Source of the DNA: CBDBDZ01 sp965204215
Lineage (GTDB): Bacteria > Pseudomonadota > Gammaproteobacteria > Pseudomonadales > GM7GCV1
DNA: 64,000 nt
Direction: 5' to 3'
NCBI GenBank assembly: GCA_965204215.1
Contig: CBDBDZ010000014.1
Location: 1,302,001-1,366,000 of the forward strand
In this document: piece by piece, positions 1 through 8,791 of the stretch
How positions within the stretch are numbered: the stretch's first letter is position 1
Layout: each line of letters opens with the position of its first letter
Notes under the pieces: model-generated
The model's database searches: none
What the model saw: the letters and a program-made list of their open reading frames with translations, nothing else
What the model was told of the DNA's origin: nothing
Translations under genes and position numbers: made by a program

Positions 1-32
1 AATTAGCTAATATATTTAGAAATGGTATTGGA

Positions 33-818
33 GTGCAAAAGTATATATCAAAATCTAATCAGCTTCTTAGACGAGTAAATCAAATAAAGAGGAACGAAAA
101 ATTAATTAATTCTACTCAACTCCAAAAAGCATATACCAGTACATATCCTAAGAATAGCAAAAACATAGTTGAAAATAACCATGTAAATACAGAGAAAGTA
201 AATAACGATAATTACTCTGTTACCTTCCATCCTAAAACGTGGCACGGAGGAATATGGATATTAGTATTATTGCTTGTGCTTGGTGTAATAGGGCACTTCT
301 CAGAGGAGGATGAGGGTTATGATAGTTTGAGTACTGAAAAGACTGAGATAATATCAAATAAAAACAATACCTCTACTAGCTCAGAACCTTCAATAACATC
401 AGTATATTCGTACCCAAACTCTTTAACGAGTATACATACCGACCTTATAGTAAATTCACTCAAAAATAACTATGGTATTTTGGTAGATAGTTATTTATGT
501 AACCGTGATGATTTCTGTGAAATATTTGCGTATAAAGAATCAGATTTTAATGGTATTGTTCAAGTACAAATCGGGGGTAAGAATGTAGATGTTTTATCTA
601 GTTCAGTTGCAACAAACCAGACCTTCCACCAAGTTTGTAGTGCTGTTATGTTTGCATTAACTGATTCTGTAGGGAGGCAGCGTATTGAGGAAGTCGTTAC
701 TCAAGGTTTTAATAATGCTTTAACTAACAGGCGGCACAAGATGGAATTATTCGGGATTATGTTTAAAACTGCTTTAGATTATCGAGGGCTTGTAGACTGT
801 ACGGTATATAAGTTTTGA
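33..818 (+). CDS. Hypothetical single-pass membrane protein, possibly 5'-partial
   Basis: I do not recognise this family. The 261-residue reading frame from the GTG at 33 has a polar N-terminal segment of about 70 residues rich in Asn, Lys and Gln, one clear membrane segment at residues 73-90 (GGIWILVLLLVLGVIGHF), a Ser/Thr-rich linker and a C-terminal region with four cysteines (including those in DSYLCNRDDFCEIF) that would lie on the far side of the membrane. The frame stays open upstream to base 3, so the true start may be outside the window and the GTG may be internal. It stands about 50 bases before the next gene on the same strand and upstream of a restriction-modification operon, so it may belong to the same accessory island, but nothing in the sequence shows a defence role. 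Confidence 0.55.
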   Translation: MQKYISKSNQLLRRVNQIKRNEKLINSTQLQKAYTSTYPKNSKNIVENNHVNTEKVNNDNYSVTFHPKTWHGGIWILVLLLVLGVIGHFSEEDEGYDSLSTEKTEIISNKNNTSTSSEPSITSVYSYPNSLTSIHTDLIVNSLKNNYGILVDSYLCNRDDFCEIFAYKESDFNGIVQVQIGGKNVDVLSSSVATNQTFHQVCSAVMFALTDSVGRQRIEEVVTQGFNNALTNRRHKMELFGIMFKTALDYRGLVDCTVYKF

Positions 819-869
819 TTTCTTTCCCTGAGTAGTATTTCCTTAATTACATGAAGAACGCTAAGAATC

Positions 870-1490
870 ATGACATCATTTAGAACATTAACCAATCTAG
901 GGCGCCAGCAGCTATCACCATCATTTTTTATGCGTGATTTTCTATATTCTGAGATATCACAAATAGAAGGCATTGCTAATATTCCTGAAAACCCTGAAAT
1001 TGCGATAGAAACAGGAAAAATGCTCTGTAATGAAGTGTTAGAACCAATTCAACAAAAATTAGGTAGAATAAGTATTCGTTCTGCGTATCGTTCACCAACT
1101 ATTAATGGAATTGGGGCGGCGAATAATAATCAGTATAATTGCTCAAAAAATGAAAAAAACTACGCCAAGCATATATGGGATATACCCAATAAAAATGGTC
1201 ATAAAGGAGCAATGGCTTGTATCGTGGTTAATTCATTTTTACCCTACTATGAAAAAACAGGGAATTGGCAAGCTCTAGCGTGGTGGATACATGATAATAT
1301 CCCCGATTATTCAACAATGTACTTTTTTCCTAAACTTTGCGCATTTAATATTGGGTGGCAAGAAAATGCAGTTAAGCGAATTGATAGTTATATTAAGCCT
1401 AAGGGTTGCTTAACGAAGCAAGGAATGGATAATTTTAACGGTTGCCATAAAAATGGATACATTGACTTTTTAAATTATTTATGGAGGTAA
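870..1490 (+). CDS. Possible M15-type peptidase domain protein
   Basis: This 206-residue protein has no signal peptide or membrane segment. Its middle part (about residues 60-125) reads like the core of peptidase M15-type (D-Ala-D-Ala carboxypeptidase-like) proteins: a RSAYRSP segment followed by Asn-rich sequence, then KHIWD and GHKGAMACIVV, which could supply the His/Asp zinc ligands. The region after it is rich in Trp and Phe (ALAWWIHDNIPDYS). The family assignment comes from motif resemblance only, and the zinc ligands cannot be aligned with certainty. The ATG at 870 is the only good start. It is separated from the hsd operon by about 230 bases in which I see no gene. Confidence 0.5.
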   Translation: MTSFRTLTNLGRQQLSPSFFMRDFLYSEISQIEGIANIPENPEIAIETGKMLCNEVLEPIQQKLGRISIRSAYRSPTINGIGAANNNQYNCSKNEKNYAKHIWDIPNKNGHKGAMACIVVNSFLPYYEKTGNWQALAWWIHDNIPDYSTMYFFPKLCAFNIGWQENAVKRIDSYIKPKGCLTKQGMDNFNGCHKNGYIDFLNYLWR

Positions 1491-1718
1491 AGAATAAGTT
1501 TAAATGAGATGAGTGTGTTTGAAAATAAGATATTTGGATAATACAAAATTTCAGAAAGGTATACCTTGCTGAGTTATGATAGAGTTACCTATTGAATGAC
1601 TGCATAGCATAAACTGTAAATGGCAAGTAACAATCACTATAGTCAAAACAAACTTATTTCATTACAGTGTTACAAATTAGCAATATTCGTTTTAATAGTA
1701 AAAAAAGAGTAATAGACT

Positions 1719-4313
1719 TTGAATAAACAACAATTAGCAGCAAAGATTTGGGAGTCAGCGAATCAGATGCGCTCTAAAATTGAAGCCAACGAATATAAAG
1801 ATTATATATTAGGCTTCATTTTCTATAAGTATCTATCTGATAAAGAAGTTAGGTTCGCGCAACAACTAGGCATGTCCGACACGGAGATTACTTCATTGAG
1901 TGAAGACGATGTTGAAACCGTCGATTATATTAAAAAAGACCTTGGCTATTTCATTGCCTATGATAACCTATTTTCAACATGGCTTGATGCAGGCAACGAT
2001 TTTGATGTGTCCAATGTTCGTGATGCTTTATCAGCTTTTTCTCGTCTAATACATACTGAACATAAAAAGTTATTTGATGGTGTTTTTGACACACTTCATA
2101 CAGGGCTAAGTAAATTAGGTGAAAGTGCTGCTAAACAAACCAAAGCCATTAGTGACTTATTACAACTAATCAAAGATATTCCGATGGATGGGAAGCAAGG
2201 TTATGATGTTCTTGGTTATATCTATGAGTATTTGATTGATAGATTTGCAGCCAATGCAGGAAAAAAAGCAGGAGAGTTCTACACACCACAGGAAGTATCG
2301 TTGCTAATGTCAGAAATCATTGCTCATCATTTAAAAGATAAAGAAAATATAGAAATCTATGACCCTACCAGTGGCTCAGGTTCATTGTTAATCAATATTG
2401 GTCGCAGTGTTGCCAAGCATGTGGATGATGAAAACAACATCAAGTATTACGCACAAGAATTAAAAGCTAATACCTATAACTTGACGCGTATGAATTTGGT
2501 GATGCGTGGTATCTTACCCAATAATATACTTACCCGAAATGGTGATACCTTAGAAGATGATTGGCCTTATTTTGATGAGAATGACCCCATAGGTTCATAC
2601 AATCCACTGTATGTCGATGCAGTGGTCTCAAACCCACCCTATTCACAAAAATGGGATTCAGACCATAAAGACAATGACCCACGTTATTCACGCTTTGGAC
2701 TAGCACCCAAAACCAAAGCCGACTATGCCTTTTTATTACATGACCTTTACCACCTTAAGCCTGATGGAATTATGACCATAGTGTTACCTCATGGCGTATT
2801 ATTTCGCGGTGGTGAAGAAGGTCGTATCCGTAAACAATTGATTGAACACAATCACATAGACGCAATTATCGGTCTTCCCCCCAATATCTTTTTTGGTACG
2901 GGCATACCCACCATTATTTTAGTATTGCGGCAAAAACGTAATAATACCGACGTACTAATCGTCGATGCCTCAAAACACTTTATAAAAGAAGGCAATCGCA
3001 ATAGACTTAAAGCCTCAGATATTAAGCGTATCACTGATACAGTCATAAACCGAGAGAGTACACCTAAATACTCAGAAGTTATCAGTAAAGCGTTTATTCG
3101 CGAAAACGACTACAACCTCAATATCCCCCGATACGTAGATTCGGCAGACGGTACTGATAGTTGGGACTTGCACGCCACCATGCTGGGCGGCATTCCAGAA
3201 AAAGAAATCAAACAACTCAATCGTTATTGGCAAGCTTTTCCAGCTTTGCGTGATGACTTATTCGAGAAAACATCGAGCCAATACGCACAACTAAAAGTAA
3301 CCACAGCTGAACTAAAACAACATATCACTCAGCATCAACAGGTTGAAGCATTTAATCAAAAATTTCTAAATGCTTTTAACGACTTTGATACTTACCTTAA
3401 AACCGAGTTAATTACGCCATTGACTCAGCAACAGCAAACCATCAATATTGCACAGCAAGAGTCTATATTGAGTGAAGAACTGTTTAGGCGTCTAATGCCT
3501 ATTGTATTAATTGATAAATACCAAGCCTATCAATTACTCAATAACAGTTGGAAGAATATCGCTATTGATTTAGAAATACTACAAACAGAAGGGTTTTCTG
3601 CCAGTAAACAATGCGACCCTAATATGGTCATTAAAAAGAAAAATGGTAAAGATACCGAAGTGCAAGAGGGTTGGGTGGGGCATATATTACCGTTTGATTT
3701 GGTTCAAAATACTTATTTAGCCGAGGAGTTGTTAGCGCTTCAGCAAAAAGAAAATCGGTTAGCAGAAATCAGTGTAGAGTTTGAAGAAGTGTTAGATTCC
3801 CTTACTGAAGAAGAAAAAGATGCGGAATCCGTTAAAGATAGTAATGACGGTTTCAATAATGCGATTGTTACTAGAGAAGCAAAACAACTACGCAGAGAAA
3901 TAACAGAAAGTGGTGAATTTGATGCAGATAGTTATGAAGCTAAAATACTTAAAGTTGATACATTAATAGCCGAAGAAAAAGCACTTAAAAAAGCGGTTAA
4001 AGCCGATGCTCTACATTTACAGACCAAAACTACTATCGAAAATTTGAGTGATGAACAAGTCTGTGAGTTATTAGAGTTTAAATGGATTAGCCCATTATTG
4101 GTTGAACTTAATAAATTACCCGATATGTTGATTAACCAACTCACTGTTAAAGTACAGAAACTTGCCGATAAATATGCGGTTACTTATGCCGATGTTGCCA
4201 ACGATATAAAAGACACAGAGCAAGCGTTGGTTGGTTTAATTGATGAGCTAACGGGGAATGAGTTTGATATGCAAGGTTTGGCTGAATTAAAGGATTTTTT
4301 ACAAAGTGAATAA
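1719..4313 (+). CDS. hsdM: Type I restriction-modification system methyltransferase subunit
   Basis: HsdM methylates adenine in the host recognition site and forms the M2S core of the type I enzyme. The N-terminal helical domain (about residues 1-160) is followed by the SAM-dependent catalytic domain: a motif I-like DPTSGSGSLL at about 215-224 and the catalytic NPPY of N6-adenine methylases at 305-308. At 864 residues it is longer than the usual 500-550; the extra 350 residues are a charged, largely helical C-terminal extension, a form seen in some HsdM proteins. The start is a TTG, chosen because the HsdM N-terminus (MNKQQLAAKIWESANQMR) begins there. The stop overlaps the GTG of hsdS, so the genes are translationally linked. 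Confidence 0.93.
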   Translation: MNKQQLAAKIWESANQMRSKIEANEYKDYILGFIFYKYLSDKEVRFAQQLGMSDTEITSLSEDDVETVDYIKKDLGYFIAYDNLFSTWLDAGNDFDVSNVRDALSAFSRLIHTEHKKLFDGVFDTLHTGLSKLGESAAKQTKAISDLLQLIKDIPMDGKQGYDVLGYIYEYLIDRFAANAGKKAGEFYTPQEVSLLMSEIIAHHLKDKENIEIYDPTSGSGSLLINIGRSVAKHVDDENNIKYYAQELKANTYNLTRMNLVMRGILPNNILTRNGDTLEDDWPYFDENDPIGSYNPLYVDAVVSNPPYSQKWDSDHKDNDPRYSRFGLAPKTKADYAFLLHDLYHLKPDGIMTIVLPHGVLFRGGEEGRIRKQLIEHNHIDAIIGLPPNIFFGTGIPTIILVLRQKRNNTDVLIVDASKHFIKEGNRNRLKASDIKRITDTVINRESTPKYSEVISKAFIRENDYNLNIPRYVDSADGTDSWDLHATMLGGIPEKEIKQLNRYWQAFPALRDDLFEKTSSQYAQLKVTTAELKQHITQHQQVEAFNQKFLNAFNDFDTYLKTELITPLTQQQQTINIAQQESILSEELFRRLMPIVLIDKYQAYQLLNNSWKNIAIDLEILQTEGFSASKQCDPNMVIKKKNGKDTEVQEGWVGHILPFDLVQNTYLAEELLALQQKENRLAEISVEFEEVLDSLTEEEKDAESVKDSNDGFNNAIVTREAKQLRREITESGEFDADSYEAKILKVDTLIAEEKALKKAVKADALHLQTKTTIENLSDEQVCELLEFKWISPLLVELNKLPDMLINQLTVKVQKLADKYAVTYADVANDIKDTEQALVGLIDELTGNEFDMQGLAELKDFLQSE

Positions 4314-5589
4314 TATGGCTGCGGTTAATAAAGTGCCTGGAGTTCGCTTTAAGGGGTTTAGTGGGGAGTGGGAAGAGGTCGAATTGGGGGATAATGCTGA
4401 TTTCTCTAAGGGAAGGGGATATTCAAAAAGTGACTTGGTTTCAGTAGGTAGCCCAGTTATCCTATATGGAAGGTTATATACTCAGTACCAAACGGTTATT
4501 TCTGACGTTGATACTTTTGTTATAGAAACTAACAATTCTATTCTTAGTAAAGGCAGTGAAGTTATTGTCCCTGCATCAGGCGAAACTGCTGATGATATTT
4601 CAAGAGCATCTGCTATTTTACAGTCAGGAGTCTTATTAGGCGGTGATTTAAATATTGTCTATCCAAGTGATAAGCTTGATTCAATATTTTTAGCACTGAC
4701 TATATCAAACGGAAAGCCTCAAAAAGATTTGTCGAGAAAAGCACAAGGTAAATCTGTTGTTCATGTGAGAAATAACGACTTAAAAAAAGTTGATATTACA
4801 TATCCAAATATTAATGAACAAACTAAAATCGGCAATTATTTTCAACAGCTAGATAACCTTATCAATCAGCATCAGCAAAAGCACAACAAGCTATTAAACG
4901 TAAAAAAAGCCATGCTTGATAAAATGTTTCCACAACAAGGTGAGAATGTGCCAGAGATTCGTTTTAAGGGCTTTAGTGGGGAGTGGAGAAAAAAAGAGTT
5001 CAGTGATAATTTTTTAGACATCCATAATAATACACTTTCTAGAGCAAATTTAAATTACAATTTTGGGCTAGCTAGAAATGTACATTATGGCGATATTTTA
5101 ATTAAATTTGGCGAGATACTGGATGTAAAAACAGCGAATATACCTTTTATTACAGATAATAATTTGGTAGCCAAACTAAAAACCACAAATTTACAAGATG
5201 GCGATGTAATTATTGCGGACGCCGCAGAAGATAGAACAGTAGGAAAATGTACAGAGATAGTAAATGTTGAAAATACGGTTGTTTTTTCAGGTCTACACAC
5301 TATCGCTGTTAGACCTAAATGGTCGTTTTCACCAAATTATCTTGGTTATTTTATGAATTCATTTGCTTATCACAATCAACTTTTAGCTTTAATGCAAGGA
5401 ACAAAAGTTTTATCTGTATCGAAATCAGCAATACGAAATACATCTATTGTTTTTCCAGTAAATCCTAATGAACAAGCCAAAATCGGCAATTTTTTCAAAC
5501 AGCTTGATACGCTAATTAACCAACACGAAACCCAGCTTACAAAACTCAATAATATTAAGCAAGCCTGCTTAAGTAAGATGTTTGTCTGA
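4306..5589 (+). CDS. hsdS: Type I restriction-modification specificity subunit
   Basis: HsdS recognises the bipartite DNA site and recruits HsdM and HsdR. The 427-residue protein has the expected internal twofold repeat: each half starts with a near-identical RFKGFSGEW segment (about residues 14-22 and 220-228), continues into a variable target-recognition domain, and ends with a helical spacer (QTKIGNYFQQLDNLINQH near 170 and QAKIGNFFKQLDTLINQH near 390). The two recognition domains differ strongly, so an asymmetric bipartite site is expected. The given start is a GTG overlapping the end of hsdM by eight bases; the ATG at 4315, directly after the hsdM stop, is an equally good start. The direct repeats at the start of each half are the kind of sequence through which recognition domains are exchanged. 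Confidence 0.92.
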   Translation: MNNMAAVNKVPGVRFKGFSGEWEEVELGDNADFSKGRGYSKSDLVSVGSPVILYGRLYTQYQTVISDVDTFVIETNNSILSKGSEVIVPASGETADDISRASAILQSGVLLGGDLNIVYPSDKLDSIFLALTISNGKPQKDLSRKAQGKSVVHVRNNDLKKVDITYPNINEQTKIGNYFQQLDNLINQHQQKHNKLLNVKKAMLDKMFPQQGENVPEIRFKGFSGEWRKKEFSDNFLDIHNNTLSRANLNYNFGLARNVHYGDILIKFGEILDVKTANIPFITDNNLVAKLKTTNLQDGDVIIADAAEDRTVGKCTEIVNVENTVVFSGLHTIAVRPKWSFSPNYLGYFMNSFAYHNQLLALMQGTKVLSVSKSAIRNTSIVFPVNPNEQAKIGNFFKQLDTLINQHETQLTKLNNIKQACLSKMFV

Positions 5590-5603
5590 GAGATTATTAG
5601 ACT

Positions 5604-8600
5604 ATGACAATATTTAACAGTGAAGCGGCATTTGAAAGTGCCTTAGTGAATGAACTAAAAAAGAAAGGCTGGGAAGACGAGGTTATTAAATACCCCAGTG
5701 AAGCTGATTTGCTACAAAATTGGGCGGCGATTTTATTCAAAAATAATAGCGATATTGACCGCCTTAATGATACGCCACTCACCACAAGTGAAATGCAGCA
5801 AATCGTCGAGCAAATACAGGAATTAAAAACACCGCTAAAGCTCAATGGTTTTATTAACGGCAAAACGGTTTCAATTGTCCGTGACAATCCCAATGACCCC
5901 TTACATCTGGGTAAAGAGGTCAGTTTGAAAATATACGACCGACAAGAAATTGCCGCAGGGCAAAGCCGCTATCAAATAGTTCAACAACCACAATTTACAC
6001 GACAGTCAATAATCTTAAATGACCGCCGCGGCGATGTGTTACTACTTATCAACGGTATGCCCGTTATTCATATTGAACTTAAACGCAGTGGTGTACCTGT
6101 AAGCCATGCTTATAACCAAATAGAAAAATACTCAGCGGAAGGCATATTTAATGGCTTGTTTTCACTGGTGCAAGTGTTTGTAGCAATGCAGCCAGAAGAG
6201 ACGGTTTACTTTGCTAACCCCGGTGTCGATGGACGATTCAATAAAGACTTTTATTTCAATTGGGCAAATTTTAATAATGAGCCAACTAACCATTGGAAGG
6301 GTATCGCCTCCACTTTGTTATCTATTCCTATGGCGCACCAACTGATTGGTTTTTATACAGTGGCGGATGATTCCGACGGTGTACTTAAAGTAATGCGTAG
6401 TTACCAATATCATGCGGCGAATGCGATTTCGGATAAGGTGTCTAAAACTAACTGGGCAGATAAAGAGCGCTTAGGTGGTTATGTATGGCATACCACAGGC
6501 TCGGGCAAAACCATGACCAGCTTCAAATCGGCACAATTAATTGCTCACTCTAAAGATGCAGATAAAGTTATTTTTCTGATGGACAGAATTGAACTTGGAG
6601 TTCAATCATTGCGTGAGTATCAAGGTTTTTCGAGTGATAGTGAGTCAGTGCAAGCCACAGAGAACACCAGTGTGTTAATCACCAAGCTCAAAAGTTCCGA
6701 CCATAACAATACTCTAATCGTTAGCTCTATTCAAAAGGTGAGCAATATCAAAGAAGAGGGAGGGTTACAAAACCATGATATAGAACTCATCAATGCCAAA
6801 CGAATCGTGTTTATTGTTGATGAAGCTCACCGTTCAACCTTCGGCGATATGCTCATTACCATTAAACAAACATTTCCCTCAGCGATGTTTTTTGGTTTTA
6901 CTGGTACTCCGATTCAAGACGAAAACAAAAAGAAACTTAATACAACCTCGTCAGTGTTTGGTAATGAACTGCATCGCTATAGTATTGCAGATGGTATACG
7001 CGATAAAAATGTATTGGGTTTTGACCCTTATAAGGTGATGACCTATAGCGATAAAGATTTAAGAGAAAAAGTTGCACTTTTAAAAGCAAAGGCGAATTCA
7101 GCAAGTGAAGCGCTATCTAATCCTAAGAAAAAAGACGTTTTCAATAAATTTATGCGCAAGGTCAATATGGCTGGACATAGGGATAACGCAGGAAACTATA
7201 TAAAGGGTATAGAAGATGAATTACCTACTTCGCAATATCAACGCGATGAACATCAGTTAATGGTAGTTAAAGATATTATTGATAATTGGATTACACTCAG
7301 TCAAAACAGTAAATTTCACGCCATATTCGCAACGAGCAGTATTCCCGAAGCGATTCAATACTATCGTTGCTTAAAACAAGCTGCGCCAGAGTTGAGAATA
7401 ACGGCGTTGTTTGACCCGAATATTGACGAAGGAAGTGACTATTCAAGTAATGGGGCATTCAAACAAGACGGCTTAATCGAAATTATGGAAGACTATAACG
7501 AGCATTATGGTCAAGGTTTTACCTTAGCGAACCATGCTAAATTTAAAAAAGATATTGCTGCAAGGCTTGCCCATAAAGAACCATATTTAAGAATAGGAAA
7601 AACACCAGAGCAACAAATTGATTTATTAATTGTGGTAGACCAAATGTTAACAGGGTTTGATTCTAAGTGGCTGAACACGTTATATCTGGACAAGGTGCTT
7701 AAATATGAAAATATTATTCAGGCTTTTTCACGTACCAATCGCCTCTACGCGGAGAATGATAAGCCCTTTGGCACCATACGTTACTACCGATATCCGCATA
7801 CCATGGAACGTAATATTAACAATGCTGTTAAGTTGTATTCGGGTGATAGTCCCATAGGGTTATTTGTTGATAAGCTTGACAGTAATTTGAAAAAGCTAAA
7901 TGCGACCTATGATGAAATTGCTGAGTTATTTAACAATGCAGGAGTAGCTAATTTTGAAAAACTACCCGATGACTTATCTGAACGCGGTATTTTCGCTAAA
8001 CTCTTTAAACAGTTTAATGAGTATTTAGATGCAGCTAAAATTCAAGGCTTTACATGGGATAAACTAACCTATGTTGTTGGGGAAGGGGAAGCCAAAACTG
8101 AGACGACATTACACCTAGATGAAAACACTTACTTAATACTGCTATTGCGTTATAAAGAACTATCAAGTGGTGACGGTGGTGGCGGGAGCGGAGGGGGAGT
8201 GCCGTTTGAAATTGATGGTTATCTGACAGAAATAGATACTGGTGTGATAGATGCAGATTACATGAATACACGGTTTGAAAAATACCTTAAAACACTTGAG
8301 ATAGAAGGAGCAGACAGTGAGCAAATTCAAAAAAACATTGATGAACTCCATAAATCTTTTGCAACACTCACACAAGAAGAACAAAAGTACGCTAATAGAT
8401 TGTTCAACGATGTACAACGCGGTGATATTAAACTAGAGCAAGGTAAAACTTTTAGAGAATATATTACTGCGTATCTTGCTAATGCTAAAAATTCACAAGT
8501 AACAGCTATTTCTCAGATGTTTGGGCTAGATGAGGTTAAGTTAAGTAACATGATGAATACAGGGGTTACAGAAGCCAATATTAATGAGTTTGGACGTTTT

Positions 8601-8768
8601 GATGCATTAAAGAGCAGTGTTGATAAATCGAAAGCGAAAGCGTATTTTGAAAAATCAGAAGGTAGTATCCCAGACTTCAGAGTTCCTATAAAAGTCGGTA
8701 ATTTACTTCAAGACTTCATTATACGAGGTGGTTTTGATTTAGATGAAGCTAACCAGTATGACCAGTAG
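5604..8768 (+). CDS. hsdR: Type I restriction endonuclease subunit R
   Basis: HsdR is the ATP-driven translocase and nuclease of the type I complex. The N-terminal nuclease domain has the IELKRSG core of a PD-(D/E)XK site at about 157-163. The helicase part has Walker A TTGSGKT at about 297-303, DEAH at 406-409 and the motif III-like FGFTGTP near 430-436. At about 856-863 there is a glycine-rich stretch (GDGGGGSGGG), which looks like a flexible linker before the C-terminal helical domain that docks on HsdM. The 1,054-residue length is normal for the family. The ATG at 5604 lies 14 bases after hsdS, so the three genes form one operon that appears intact. Confidence 0.95.
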   Translation: MTIFNSEAAFESALVNELKKKGWEDEVIKYPSEADLLQNWAAILFKNNSDIDRLNDTPLTTSEMQQIVEQIQELKTPLKLNGFINGKTVSIVRDNPNDPLHLGKEVSLKIYDRQEIAAGQSRYQIVQQPQFTRQSIILNDRRGDVLLLINGMPVIHIELKRSGVPVSHAYNQIEKYSAEGIFNGLFSLVQVFVAMQPEETVYFANPGVDGRFNKDFYFNWANFNNEPTNHWKGIASTLLSIPMAHQLIGFYTVADDSDGVLKVMRSYQYHAANAISDKVSKTNWADKERLGGYVWHTTGSGKTMTSFKSAQLIAHSKDADKVIFLMDRIELGVQSLREYQGFSSDSESVQATENTSVLITKLKSSDHNNTLIVSSIQKVSNIKEEGGLQNHDIELINAKRIVFIVDEAHRSTFGDMLITIKQTFPSAMFFGFTGTPIQDENKKKLNTTSSVFGNELHRYSIADGIRDKNVLGFDPYKVMTYSDKDLREKVALLKAKANSASEALSNPKKKDVFNKFMRKVNMAGHRDNAGNYIKGIEDELPTSQYQRDEHQLMVVKDIIDNWITLSQNSKFHAIFATSSIPEAIQYYRCLKQAAPELRITALFDPNIDEGSDYSSNGAFKQDGLIEIMEDYNEHYGQGFTLANHAKFKKDIAARLAHKEPYLRIGKTPEQQIDLLIVVDQMLTGFDSKWLNTLYLDKVLKYENIIQAFSRTNRLYAENDKPFGTIRYYRYPHTMERNINNAVKLYSGDSPIGLFVDKLDSNLKKLNATYDEIAELFNNAGVANFEKLPDDLSERGIFAKLFKQFNEYLDAAKIQGFTWDKLTYVVGEGEAKTETTLHLDENTYLILLLRYKELSSGDGGGGSGGGVPFEIDGYLTEIDTGVIDADYMNTRFEKYLKTLEIEGADSEQIQKNIDELHKSFATLTQEEQKYANRLFNDVQRGDIKLEQGKTFREYITAYLANAKNSQVTAISQMFGLDEVKLSNMMNTGVTEANINEFGRFDALKSSVDKSKAKAYFEKSEGSIPDFRVPIKVGNLLQDFIIRGGFDLDEANQYDQ

Positions 8769-8791
8769 TTGTAGGTAAACTAGAGAATAAA